The notes under the pieces: model-generated
What the model saw: only the letters and a program-made list of their open reading frames with translations
What the model was told of the DNA's origin: nothing
The model's database searches: none
Source: Bacteroidota bacterium
GTDB taxonomy: Bacteria; Bacteroidota; Bacteroidia; UKL13-3
DNA: 64,000 bases
Assembly (NCBI GenBank): GCA_027482225.1
Contig: JAIXWD010000004.1
Coordinates: forward strand, 1-64,000
Direction: 5' to 3'
Part shown: positions 26,610-35,613 of the stretch, one piece after another
Position numbering within the stretch: the first letter of the stretch is position 1
How the letters are laid out: each line of letters begins with the position of its first letter
Position numbers and translations under genes: made by a program

Positions 26610-27422
26610 TTAAAACTTAACGAATTTTTTAGTGTAGGAATGACCGTTTTCGGTTGTTAACAAAATGGTGTAAATACCTTTTGATAAGGCATGAATATTT
26701 AATTGATTGCCTATCAACTCTGTATTTTTAATAACTTGAAATCCATTAACATTAAATACTGCAACCTCGCTATAATTACTTTGGTGAGCAGTTGATATAT
26801 TAATGATATCAATAGCAGGATTTGGGTAAATAGTCATGAAATCAGCTTTTAAGTTAGTTGATAAACCTACAAAACCTTGTTTATACAAGCGTAACTTGGT
26901 TAAATATGTTTTATCTCCATCTTTATGTCCTTCATGGTTTGAATTAAACGCACCATAAAACACCACTTCATTCACCTCTGTTGGGGCAACCCAATCAAAA
27001 GTCCAACTTAACGAGTCTATTCCTTCAACACCAGCAGTGCGATAGGTTACATATTTATTATTACCTACCAATTTGGTTTTTGTGGTATCTGTAATTAACA
27101 ATGTGCCTAATAAATCACCATTAATGGCTTGTGGCGAAACTGAAAATCCAAAACGCGTGGCACCAATTTCTGTATTGGTAGCTTTAATGGTGTAACGTTG
27201 TCCGGGCACAAATCCAGCCTTAGGAACAGTAGAAGTAATCCAGCCTTCTACATCGGTAGCAGTTCCACCATGGCAAACTGTGCAGTTTTTCAAGCTATCT
27301 CCTGGAGAGCCAGTATAACCGGGTTCCGTACCATCTCGTTTGCCAAATTTAATTCCTGTAAACGAGCCTAAAACCACAAAAACTAATGCGCCTGCAAAGA
27401 TATAAGGTATTGTTTTTTTCAT
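26610..27422 (-). CDS. Secreted protein with CxxCH motif, choice-of-anchor-V/Reeler-like domain and type A T9SS sorting domain
   Basis: A 270-residue exported protein. An N-terminal hydrophobic signal (residues 1-22) precedes GYTGSPGDSLKNCTVCHGG, where Cys47, Cys50 and His51 form a c-type heme attachment motif. A beta-sandwich region (about 60-185) with VPGQRYTIKATN and TRFGFSVSPQA resembles the Reeler/choice-of-anchor-V family known with this CxxCH head. The last 75 residues are a Por-secretion tail (IYPNPAIDIINIS, LSKGIYTILLTTENG, KKFVKF). It would be moved to the cell surface by the type IX system. Heme attachment is predicted only by motif. A TATATTTG element (27443-27450, minus strand) lies 20 bases upstream of the start codon. 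Confidence 0.83.
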   Translation of the reverse strand: MKKTIPYIFAGALVFVVLGSFTGIKFGKRDGTEPGYTGSPGDSLKNCTVCHGGTATDVEGWITSTVPKAGFVPGQRYTIKATNTEIGATRFGFSVSPQAINGDLLGTLLITDTTKTKLVGNNKYVTYRTAGVEGIDSLSWTFDWVAPTEVNEVVFYGAFNSNHEGHKDGDKTYLTKLRLYKQGFVGLSTNLKADFMTIYPNPAIDIINISTAHQSNYSEVAVFNVNGFQVIKNTELIGNQLNIHALSKGIYTILLTTENGHSYTKKFVKF

Positions 27423-27677
27423 ATTGAGTATTTATCTTATTTCAAATATAATTTTTTTATTTCTAGATTATTAGATGGTTTATTGATTATTTAATCCTTT
27501 CTGAGTATTAATCTTATTATTGGTGATGAAACCGCGATTAAATTTCATTATCTGAAGGGATTGATATTCCAAATCAATATTCCTAAAATACATGGTACAT
27601 TACTAAATTAAAATTTGTTCAAATTAATTCAAGCATCAACCGTTTAAGCTTGGTTAAATTATTCTTCTAAAAAGCTA

Positions 27678-28178
27678 TTATTCGAATTCAATTAGTATTG
27701 ATCCTTTTTCAACTGCTATTTTTTCTGAGACATTTATTTTTTTAACTACGCCATCGCCAGCTGCTTTTATTATATTTTCCATTTTCATAGCTTCTAATAC
27801 CAATAGCGGATCTCCTTTTTTAATTTCATCGCCAACTGCTACATTAATGCGTAAAACGAGTCCTGGCATTGGAGCTTTAATATTATTAACCTTGTTTGCA
27901 GCAAGTTTATCCATCCCCAACTGTTTCAATAAAGCGTCAAATTGGTTTTGTAAAGTAACATGGTATTTAATTCCGTTTACCACAATACTCATATTTTTGC
28001 TAGCTTCTACTACATTGCCTAACTCGATAGTTAAAGATTGGTTATTGATAATGGCGTGGTATTTATTTTCACTTATCATGGTCCAATCTGGGGTAACAGC
28101 TTCACCGTTAAGTGTAATATGATTAGATTTTATGTCAATTTCAAACTGTTGGTTGTCGTTTACTTTGGCAGTTATCAT
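27678..28178 (-). CDS. Biotin carboxyl carrier protein (acyl-CoA or pyruvate carboxylase type)
   Basis: A 166-residue cytoplasmic protein. The C-terminal 70 residues form a biotinyl domain with the acceptor Lys132 in LEAMKMEN, preceded by KAPMPGLVLRINVAVGDEIKKGDPL. The N-terminal part resembles the linker/BT region that precedes the carrier domain in propionyl-CoA and methylcrotonyl-CoA carboxylase alpha chains. No carboxylase or carboxyltransferase gene is adjacent, so its partner must be encoded elsewhere. It is divergent from the M1 peptidase gene (41-base gap). The 255 bases downstream of it hold no recognisable feature beyond the neighbouring gene's minus-7 element. Confidence 0.9.
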   Translation of the reverse strand: MITAKVNDNQQFEIDIKSNHITLNGEAVTPDWTMISENKYHAIINNQSLTIELGNVVEASKNMSIVVNGIKYHVTLQNQFDALLKQLGMDKLAANKVNNIKAPMPGLVLRINVAVGDEIKKGDPLLVLEAMKMENIIKAAGDGVVKKINVSEKIAVEKGSILIEFE

Positions 28179-28219
28179 TTTATTTTATTGTTTAAATTTT
28201 TATTGTTTAATTGTAACCC

Positions 28220-30817
28220 ATGATTAGCATCAATAAAACACAATTATTGGCTTTGGCATTTATGGTAACAATTACCGCATGCAAAGTAAATAAAAACACT
28301 TCAGCATCAAACACACCAACGCAAAAAAGTGTTATGAATACGGTAACTATTAAGCCTGTAGTTAAAGGATCCTATCGCGAAACGGCAGAACGGTATGTTG
28401 ATTTGGAGCACATGAAGCTTGCCGTTAAGTTTAATTATGAAAAACAACATGTAATCGGCAAAGCTATTTTATCTGTTCGTCCTTATTTTTATGATATAAA
28501 AACTGTTGAACTAGATGCGCGTGGCTTTGAAATAAAACAGGTGGCGTTGCTAAATGGTATCGATACACTTACACTAAAATATAATTATAATGGTGATAAG
28601 CTATTGGTGATTTTAGATAAAACCTATAACCGCAAACAAAGCTTTAAGCTATACATTGATTATGTTGCCATGCCCAATGAAATAAAAGGGTTGAAAGGTG
28701 TGGCTATTAAAGATGATAAAGGGCTCTATTTCATAAATCCATTAGGATCAGAAAAAGATAAACCTAGGCAAATTTGGACTCAAGGTGAAACACAGTCAAA
28801 TTCTTGTTGGTTTCCAACTATTGATGCACCCAATGAAAAAATAACACAAGAGTTAGCCATTACTGTTGATGATAAAGATATAACATTAAGCAATGGGGAG
28901 TTGATGCTGAGTAAAAATAACCCAGATGGTACAAGAACTGATTTTTGGAAACAAAACAAACCTCACGCTCCATATTTAGTTATGCTTGCTGTTGGAGAGT
29001 TTGCTCAGGTTAAAGATTATTGGCGCGATAGTATTGCCGTTGATTATTATGTAGAACCTGCGTATAAAAAATATGCTAAAATGGTGTTTGGCAATACACC
29101 AGAAATGATGGAAGTTTTTAGTAAGAAATTAGGCGTTGATTATCCATGGAACAAATACAGCCAAATTGTAGTTCGTGATTTTGTGAGTGGGGCCATGGAG
29201 AATACATCTGCCGTTATTCATTATGATGCGCTTCAACATAATTACCGCGAGCATTTGGATAATCCTCACGAAGATATTATTGCACATGAGTTATTTCACC
29301 ATTGGTTTGGCGATTTAGTTACTTGCGAGAGTTGGAGTAATATACCTTTAAACGAAAGTTTTGCTACCTATGGCGAATACATTTGGCAAGAAAACAAATA
29401 TGGTTTGATGGAGGCTGATTGTGAGTTTAACAATAATTTAAGAGCATACCTTAATCAAAAAAACAAGCATAAAGTTGAACCTATACGTTACCATTATGGT
29501 AGCCGAGATGATATGTTTGATGTGGTGAGTTACCAAAAGGGAAGTTTGATTTTACACATGCTTAGAAAGCATATTGGTGATGATGCATATTTTGAATCAT
29601 TAAAATTATACCTTACAAAAAATGCCTATAAAACGGCAGAACTCGCTGATTTACGAATTGCTTTTGAGGAAGTAACCGGTAGAGATTTAAACTGGTTTTT
29701 TAATCAATGGTTTTTAAAACCTGGCCATCCTATACTTGATTACAAATATGATTACAATGATACCAAACAGTCTGTTAGATTAACCATTACTCAAAAGCAA
29801 GACAGCACTTTTGGTATTTTTAAATTGCCAATTAAAGTAGATTTATACACGAATAACGGCATTAAAAAAGAGAGCATAACCATAGTAGATAAACAACAAA
29901 TATTCGAGTTTACTACCGACTCTAGAATAAAGTTTGTAAATGTAGATGCTGATAAAGCTTTGCTAGCACTTGTTCAAGACAATAAACTTTCTAGTGAGTA
30001 TAAAGAGGCAATTATGGAAACACCACTGTTTATGGATAAACGCTATGCCGTTAATGCTTGGTTAGATATCATTGGTGATACCATTACATCAGTTGATGAA
30101 GAGATTATTAATTATTTATTAAGTCATGAATTCTGGGGAGTGCGAGATATGGGTTTGGGTGCAGTAGAAAAGTTACATCCTACAAATCGTAAATTGTTTG
30201 AAACAAAACTCGCGGAGTTGGCCCTTAATGACGAAAAATCAGCAATAAGAGCAGAGGCAGTTGCTTTGTTAGCTCAAAATAATCCAGCTAAACATTTATC
30301 GGTATATCAAAAGTCTATTAACGATTCGGCATACAGTGTTGTGGGTGCGGGATTACAAGCCATTGCAGATGTTGATTCTATTTTAGTTAAAGAATATATC
30401 CGCAATTTTAATGGAATTAATAATGCTAAATTACAGTTAACCATTGCCAGTATTTTAGCCGATTATTCAAATACGGATGAAGTAAGTTATTTTGAAAGTT
30501 GGTTAGGTAAATTAGGATTCCTTCGTTTCGCATTCATGAATCAGTATGTTCAGTATTTACAAATGGCAGATAAAATGGTTCAACAAAAAGCCATTCTAGG
30601 TCTAACTAATTTTTATAAATTAACTACCGATAAAGGTATGAAAAACCTCATGCCAACATGGATTAATTACATGCAAGCACCATGGAAAGACAGGCTAGCC
30701 AAGTTAGAAGAGCAGAGACAAAAAGCCAAAAAAAACGAAGTCAAAATAAAAATGATTGACGAGCAAATTTTAGAGGTAAAGATGATGATTGACGGATACC
30801 AAAACATCATCAAATAA
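28220..30817 (+). CDS. M1 family aminopeptidase, lipoprotein
   Basis: An 865-residue zinc metallopeptidase that removes N-terminal residues from peptides. The N-terminus has a lipobox-like ITAC (Cys21) after a hydrophobic stretch, so it is probably a periplasmic or outer-membrane lipoprotein. Seen: the substrate-binding GAMEN (about residue 324), the zinc site HELFHH (His356, Glu357, His360) and Glu379 in LNESFATY. The conserved SYQKGSLILHMLRKHIGD follows. The C-terminal 250 residues are helical with HEAT-like spacing. A second gene (HD domain) follows after 13 bases or overlaps, depending on its start. Confidence 0.93.
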   Translation: MISINKTQLLALAFMVTITACKVNKNTSASNTPTQKSVMNTVTIKPVVKGSYRETAERYVDLEHMKLAVKFNYEKQHVIGKAILSVRPYFYDIKTVELDARGFEIKQVALLNGIDTLTLKYNYNGDKLLVILDKTYNRKQSFKLYIDYVAMPNEIKGLKGVAIKDDKGLYFINPLGSEKDKPRQIWTQGETQSNSCWFPTIDAPNEKITQELAITVDDKDITLSNGELMLSKNNPDGTRTDFWKQNKPHAPYLVMLAVGEFAQVKDYWRDSIAVDYYVEPAYKKYAKMVFGNTPEMMEVFSKKLGVDYPWNKYSQIVVRDFVSGAMENTSAVIHYDALQHNYREHLDNPHEDIIAHELFHHWFGDLVTCESWSNIPLNESFATYGEYIWQENKYGLMEADCEFNNNLRAYLNQKNKHKVEPIRYHYGSRDDMFDVVSYQKGSLILHMLRKHIGDDAYFESLKLYLTKNAYKTAELADLRIAFEEVTGRDLNWFFNQWFLKPGHPILDYKYDYNDTKQSVRLTITQKQDSTFGIFKLPIKVDLYTNNGIKKESITIVDKQQIFEFTTDSRIKFVNVDADKALLALVQDNKLSSEYKEAIMETPLFMDKRYAVNAWLDIIGDTITSVDEEIINYLLSHEFWGVRDMGLGAVEKLHPTNRKLFETKLAELALNDEKSAIRAEAVALLAQNNPAKHLSVYQKSINDSAYSVVGAGLQAIADVDSILVKEYIRNFNGINNAKLQLTIASILADYSNTDEVSYFESWLGKLGFLRFAFMNQYVQYLQMADKMVQQKAILGLTNFYKLTTDKGMKNLMPTWINYMQAPWKDRLAKLEEQRQKAKKNEVKIKMIDEQILEVKMMIDGYQNIIK

Positions 30818-30830
30818 TGGATTAATTGTA

Positions 30831-31475
30831 GTGAGTTGGATAGAGAAAACGGAGTTTTTTGTAAAACACGAACTTCAAAATGCAGAAGGAGGTCATGATT
30901 GGTGGCATATTTATAGGGTTTGGCAAAATGCTAAAACCATTGCCCTAACCGAAAATGTTAATGTTTTAGTGGTAGAATTAGCCGCCTTATTGCATGATAT
31001 TGCTGATTCAAAGTTTTATAATGGTGACGAAAACATTGGCCCTAATAAAGCACATCAATTTTTAACAGAAATAGGCGTTCCTACTGATGTGATTGAGCAT
31101 GTGGTTAACATCATTAGGCATATGTCTTTTAAAAATACATTTGGCGAGGTAGACTTTTCATCACAAGAAATGCTTGTGTTACAAGATGCTGATAGATTAG
31201 ACGCAATTGGCGCAATTGGAATTGCCCGAACATTTAATTACGGAGGCTTTAAAAATAGATTGATTTATCATCCAGATATTAAACCTCAAAATTATGCTGA
31301 TATTACATCTTATAAAAATACCACAGCACCTACTATAAATCATTTTTACGAAAAGTTGTTGCTGTTAAAAGATACCATGAATACTAAAACTGGAAAGCAA
31401 TTGGCAGAAAACCGACATGATTTTATGGAGCAATTTTTAGCACAGTTTTATAAAGAGTGGGAGGGTATTAGTTAA
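30831..31475 (+). CDS. HD-domain phosphohydrolase
   Basis: A cytoplasmic metal-dependent phosphohydrolase of the HD superfamily, possibly acting on nucleotides. Motifs: GGHDWWHIYRVW (first His, about residue 22), LLHDIADSKF (the HD pair, about 55-56), HVVNIIRHMSF and LQDADRLDAIGAIG (last Asp). The frame is open from a TTG at 30789, but that start would overlap the peptidase by 29 bases. I prefer the GTG at 30831, 13 bases after the upstream stop; it gives 214 residues and keeps the whole domain. It converges on the next gene with an 8-base tail overlap. Confidence 0.85.
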   Translation: MSWIEKTEFFVKHELQNAEGGHDWWHIYRVWQNAKTIALTENVNVLVVELAALLHDIADSKFYNGDENIGPNKAHQFLTEIGVPTDVIEHVVNIIRHMSFKNTFGEVDFSSQEMLVLQDADRLDAIGAIGIARTFNYGGFKNRLIYHPDIKPQNYADITSYKNTTAPTINHFYEKLLLLKDTMNTKTGKQLAENRHDFMEQFLAQFYKEWEGIS

Positions 31476-32586
31476 CTTTTTTAAGAGCGTAATTATCTAA
31501 TTTAAGTAAATTTAAGAACCCTGTTTGGTAGCTGCTACTCTCTTTATATTTTATAAAGTTAAAGCTAGTGCCCAGTGCTGGTATGTTTTTATCAACTAAA
31601 TTATCCATAAACTTTTTACCATTTTGATTTAAGGCAAAAGTAAATAATAACATTTGGTCGTAACCTTTTATGGCTGCTTCGGTGGGTTCAGTGCTAAAAC
31701 GTTCCCGATATTTCACTACAAATTGTTTTACATCATCACGGGTGTAATCTGCATAAAATGGACTAAATACCGATAGGTTAAAACGTTGGTATAAATTGTA
31801 ATCTACATTTTTAAAATCAAACCATTGCATTAAACCATAGGTTGTTAATTTATATGTGGTTGATGTATCGCCCATATTGCGCAGGGCTCCATTAACTGCA
31901 CTTTCTTGCGTTGCAGCAACTACTATGTGATTTGCATATAAATTTGACGTATATAATTTTAAGTCAAGTGCTGGGTTGTATTCCAATACCTTTAATCGTA
32001 ATTTTTTATTTGAAGCTAAGTTTTTAAATGCTTGTCCTAAGCTCTTACCAACAATAGATTTGTCGAATACAACAATAATATTTGCAGCGGTATCAACACT
32101 TAAAATTTGTTTTAAGATAATACCTGCGTATATGGGTAAATCAGGGTTTGCTGAAATCCAAAAAGGATCATCCATTTTAATTTTACTAAACGTCATCAAG
32201 GGCGAAATATGGTATATTTCATTTATTTTGCAAAACTGAGACAAGACTTGATTTCCTCCTTGGCGAACTGGACCAAGAAAGAGTTCACTTTCTTTAAATG
32301 CAACATTTTGCATGATGCGCAGCAATGTTAAACTATCATTCTCCGTATCGAATACATTCAACCTTAACTTCACCCCAGCAAGTTCAAGTGAGTCAATTGC
32401 GATAAGCACACCCTGATAATATTCTCTGCAAATATTGCCCAATTCTGCATCCTTATAATTCGGGTTTGCAAGGATTTGTTTACTGCAGAATGGTAAAAGT
32501 AAACTTACATTATTTGCTTTTTTATTTTGTGCCGATAACTGAAATGCAGCAATCGTAAATATGAATGCAAAAATGAAGTGTTTCAT
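31468..32586 (-). CDS. Periplasmic ligand-binding-like protein (type 1 periplasmic-binding fold)
   Basis: A 372-residue exported protein. The signal peptide (about 1-19, ending SAQ) is followed by a receptor-type periplasmic binding fold: VSLLLPF, YYQGVLIAIDSLELAGVKLRLNVFDTENDS, LFLGPVRQGG, ISPLMTFS and a C-terminal GYDQMLLFTFAL. It resembles branched-chain amino-acid-binding proteins (and LysM-linked homologues in this phylum), but no transporter genes are near. Last gene of a five-gene minus-strand envelope set, 52 bases after the SPOR protein gene. The ligand is unknown. Confidence 0.78.
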   Translation of the reverse strand: MKHFIFAFIFTIAAFQLSAQNKKANNVSLLLPFCSKQILANPNYKDAELGNICREYYQGVLIAIDSLELAGVKLRLNVFDTENDSLTLLRIMQNVAFKESELFLGPVRQGGNQVLSQFCKINEIYHISPLMTFSKIKMDDPFWISANPDLPIYAGIILKQILSVDTAANIIVVFDKSIVGKSLGQAFKNLASNKKLRLKVLEYNPALDLKLYTSNLYANHIVVAATQESAVNGALRNMGDTSTTYKLTTYGLMQWFDFKNVDYNLYQRFNLSVFSPFYADYTRDDVKQFVVKYRERFSTEPTEAAIKGYDQMLLFTFALNQNGKKFMDNLVDKNIPALGTSFNFIKYKESSSYQTGFLNLLKLDNYALKKVN

Positions 32587-32638
32587 CTAAATAATTTATA
32601 AATGAGTAATAATAAGTGCAATGATAAAGTTAAATAAA

Positions 32639-33895
32639 CTATTCTTTTACTGTTAATACCCAAGCCTCCGGGTTTTCGTTAGATTTGATGCTATCCATTA
32701 AACGTAAAGCTTCCTCGCGCGATTCTAATTTACCATAACTAACACGGTTGCAATTAATCTTTTTATTTAAAAGCAATTGTGCGTCAAATCCTTTAGCTTT
32801 AAGCATGTTGTAAAACTTAAGGGCATTGGCTTCATTACAAAATACACCACCTATAATATGGAAAGATTGGGTGGTTATGTTATTTTCAGTAACTACAACT
32901 TCGTTTTTGATATCTGGAATAATAACAGGGTTTACCTCAAGTTCTGGCTGTGAAATTTGATTAGATTCTGAAACTATTAAATTACCGTCTTGGTTAAAGG
33001 TATAATTACCAAATTTAGGACCACTTTTACTGCTGTATGCAAATGTTTCTGCAATGTTTAATGTAGTATTTGCGTATAGTAAAGAACTGTCAATTAATAC
33101 AGTATTTGGTTTTTGCTCTATTGATTGTTCAGAAGTTTTTGTTAAAAGGGTAGCCTCAGGAATATCATTAACTTTTTGAGATTCAGTATTACCAATGGTT
33201 GATGGTTGATTATCACTCGCCATCAAAGAATCAAACCAAGAATGCACACCCGTTGTGCTAATTTTAGCACCTCCAATTAAGTCGGTATTGGTTAAGAAAA
33301 TGTATGCATTTAAACCTAACATTACAACTAAAACAGATGTTAATACTTTTAATGCAACATTTTTTGCTCGTTGTTTTTTACCAATGTTAGTTGTGTTTTT
33401 TCTGTCCGTAAATAATCGAGTTCGTTTTGTACCAATTGCTAAATCAATTACAGGAGTTACTTGCAAAGGCAATAAACCGAAAGAAGCGTACAAATAGGTA
33501 TTATATTTATTGGGTAAAAATACATAATTGGCTTCGGCATTTAAGCGGAAGACTCCAAAAGCATCTATTTCGATTTGTTTAACCAGTTCTAAATTATTTT
33601 TAAACTCAGTTATAATATCATCAATAGCTTTTAATGCATCGCTGTAACTTAATCCATTATTCTGTGCTATAGTTTGTACAAGAAGGCCATCGTTACTTTT
33701 TAAGTTTTGGTTAAACATAACCCTGCGTGCTGGTGGGGTTATGATGTGCGATACTTGGTCTATTCGAGCATTTTCGGGATTACACACAAAGCCGCCAAAG
33801 TTTGGCATAATCACACAATCGTGCTTATGTAACAACTCTTTAACGCTGTTCCAAATGGTTTGTGATGTAATTTGCGATGTCATATTCAACCGCAA
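32639..33895 (-). CDS. HU-CCDC81 and SPOR domain membrane protein
   Basis: A 418-residue protein with a cytoplasmic N-terminal pair of HU/CCDC81-like domains (about 1-145; VIMPNFGGFVCNPENARID, FNQNLKSNDGLLVQTIA, IDAFGVFRL). One membrane helix follows (about 185-205, VALKVLTSVLVVMLGLNAYIF). After a Ser/Thr/Asn-rich periplasmic linker, a C-terminal SPOR domain (about 340-418) shows IIGGVFCNEANALKFYNMLKAKG. SPOR domains bind denuded peptidoglycan at division sites, so the protein may tie the cell wall to a cytoplasmic filament or DNA-binding module. It is in line with outer-membrane genes upstream. Confidence 0.87.
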   Translation of the reverse strand: MRLNMTSQITSQTIWNSVKELLHKHDCVIMPNFGGFVCNPENARIDQVSHIITPPARRVMFNQNLKSNDGLLVQTIAQNNGLSYSDALKAIDDIITEFKNNLELVKQIEIDAFGVFRLNAEANYVFLPNKYNTYLYASFGLLPLQVTPVIDLAIGTKRTRLFTDRKNTTNIGKKQRAKNVALKVLTSVLVVMLGLNAYIFLTNTDLIGGAKISTTGVHSWFDSLMASDNQPSTIGNTESQKVNDIPEATLLTKTSEQSIEQKPNTVLIDSSLLYANTTLNIAETFAYSSKSGPKFGNYTFNQDGNLIVSESNQISQPELEVNPVIIPDIKNEVVVTENNITTQSFHIIGGVFCNEANALKFYNMLKAKGFDAQLLLNKKINCNRVSYGKLESREEALRLMDSIKSNENPEAWVLTVKE

Positions 33896-33957
33896 AATAT
33901 GAAGCCTGCCTCAGTTAAACAAACTAGAAGCTGATTTTTATATAAATGCCCCTAATA

Positions 33958-35574
33958 TCAGAATGTTACGCTTAAGCCGCCTAATATATTTAACCCATAA
34001 ACCTTGTGATCGTACCAACGCTGATATTGGTTGTTGGTTAAGTTGTTCATTAATAGAAATAAACTTACATTTTTGGTGTAGCGATAATCAATACTTAGGT
34101 TAAGGTCCGTAATGGCGTTCAAATTAAATTCTTTTTTTTCTGATAGTTCAATTGATTTACGTTTATTCATTGTATAAACATCTGAGCGAATAATAAACTT
34201 ATTACCAATATTATACAAAAGACTTGTACGTGTTGTAAAAGTTGGTCGGCTAAATGGTTGGTTAATTTGTAACGAATAAGCATAATAATTCATCACAAAA
34301 TTTAAATGAAACTTTTCTCCAAACTCGTGGTTTAGTTCTGCTTTTATGTTGCTTAAACCGGCATTTGTTGTATCAAAAATTGTAGTTTGTCCGCGAGATG
34401 CATTATCAAAGCCATAAAACATTAAATTACGTACAATGGCATGCGAAAACTGTAACATGAAACTGGTTTGACTACTAATTTCGCCTTTAAAGCCACCATA
34501 AATTTCAAATTTATTCTCCGTATTTAATAATGAAAAATTACTGATAAATGGATTTTCGTTTACCAATCCACGATAAGTTGTTCGGTTTAGATTACCCGTT
34601 ATACCTCCATAAGCCGTAATAGTTTTTGGTGTAATTTGATAAGCAGCTTCTGCCTTAGGGAAAAAGAAAAAATTAGTTCCTTGACTATCATTAAAGAAAG
34701 TAGAGTTAAATCCAATTTTGATAAATGCCTTTGGGAATGTTAATGTGTACTCTGGATTGATATCAACAAATACGCGGTTGTATTCGTATAATTTGGTTTT
34801 GGTATTGTTGGTGTTCACTCCGATGCCAATATCAAGCGGGTTACCATTAATACGTTTCGAAAAATTTCCGTTTAGTTTAAAATCGTTTTCAATGCTTTCA
34901 TTATTATCAATAAAGTTATAAAAATTAGCATCTAAATTAAACTTCAATTTGGCTGTATCTTTAATAATATTACTATAACCAGCATGTACATCTAAAGCAG
35001 CGTATTGTCTGCGTAAATCAGTCTTTTTAATATCAATGGTTTGTGGTTGGTAGCCGTAAAAATGTATCACATTTCTGTTAAAAGCTACATCGGTAGTTAC
35101 TGCACCTTTCCCCATAAAGCGTTTGCCCCAAAGTTTAAGTGCATTGTTGCTAAATGCTCTATTATCATCTGGGTTTGCGCTAAAGTGTTTTACATATACT
35201 CCTGCTTGCGAAGTTTTATTTCTTGCAGTAGTTAAGTATGCCTCTGTGATAGGTGAACTATAATTGCCATAACCTAACCTGAAGTAGTTGTTTTTGAGTT
35301 TGGGTAATAATGCAGTACCCATAGCAAGTGGCTTAATGGTATAAATCGTTGGATCAGCATTAAGCTTTACATTAGGTAAAGTATAATCTAACTTAGGTGC
35401 CTTTACTTCAGGAACTTCTGGATTGGGGTTACTTGGTATTTTTATTATATCGGTAAGTGTAGGCTTAAAGTCTTTTATCACATCAAACTCGTTGTTGCGC
35501 AACGTATCTTGGGCAAAGCTTGTGTTTACAAAAACTATTAACGCAATTGCTGTTATCGTTTTTTTCATACTCAT
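33958..35574 (-). CDS. Outer-membrane beta-barrel protein, TonB-receptor-like without plug
   Basis: A 538-residue exported protein. A signal peptide (1-21, ending FAQ) and a Pro-rich region (PSNPNPEVPEVKAPKLDYTLP) precede about 430 residues of amphipathic strands that end in aromatic residues, finishing LGGLSVTF with the terminal Phe expected of outer-membrane barrels. The last strands resemble TonB-dependent receptors (LNLSIDYRYTKNVSLFLLMNNLTNN), but no plug domain or TonB box is visible. The gene follows the TPR gene by 39 bases. It could be the barrel partner of that periplasmic protein. Confidence 0.78.
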   Translation of the reverse strand: MSMKKTITAIALIVFVNTSFAQDTLRNNEFDVIKDFKPTLTDIIKIPSNPNPEVPEVKAPKLDYTLPNVKLNADPTIYTIKPLAMGTALLPKLKNNYFRLGYGNYSSPITEAYLTTARNKTSQAGVYVKHFSANPDDNRAFSNNALKLWGKRFMGKGAVTTDVAFNRNVIHFYGYQPQTIDIKKTDLRRQYAALDVHAGYSNIIKDTAKLKFNLDANFYNFIDNNESIENDFKLNGNFSKRINGNPLDIGIGVNTNNTKTKLYEYNRVFVDINPEYTLTFPKAFIKIGFNSTFFNDSQGTNFFFFPKAEAAYQITPKTITAYGGITGNLNRTTYRGLVNENPFISNFSLLNTENKFEIYGGFKGEISSQTSFMLQFSHAIVRNLMFYGFDNASRGQTTIFDTTNAGLSNIKAELNHEFGEKFHLNFVMNYYAYSLQINQPFSRPTFTTRTSLLYNIGNKFIIRSDVYTMNKRKSIELSEKKEFNLNAITDLNLSIDYRYTKNVSLFLLMNNLTNNQYQRWYDHKVYGLNILGGLSVTF

Positions 35575-35613
35575 ACTATTTAAATAATGAATTGTTGTTG
35601 ATGAGTTAAGTGA

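Noticed and set aside
30789-30830. TTG start for the HD-domain protein overlapping the peptidase
   Set aside because: It would add 14 low-complexity residues inside the upstream gene; GTG 30831 suits spacing better. Not decisive, since both keep the domain.
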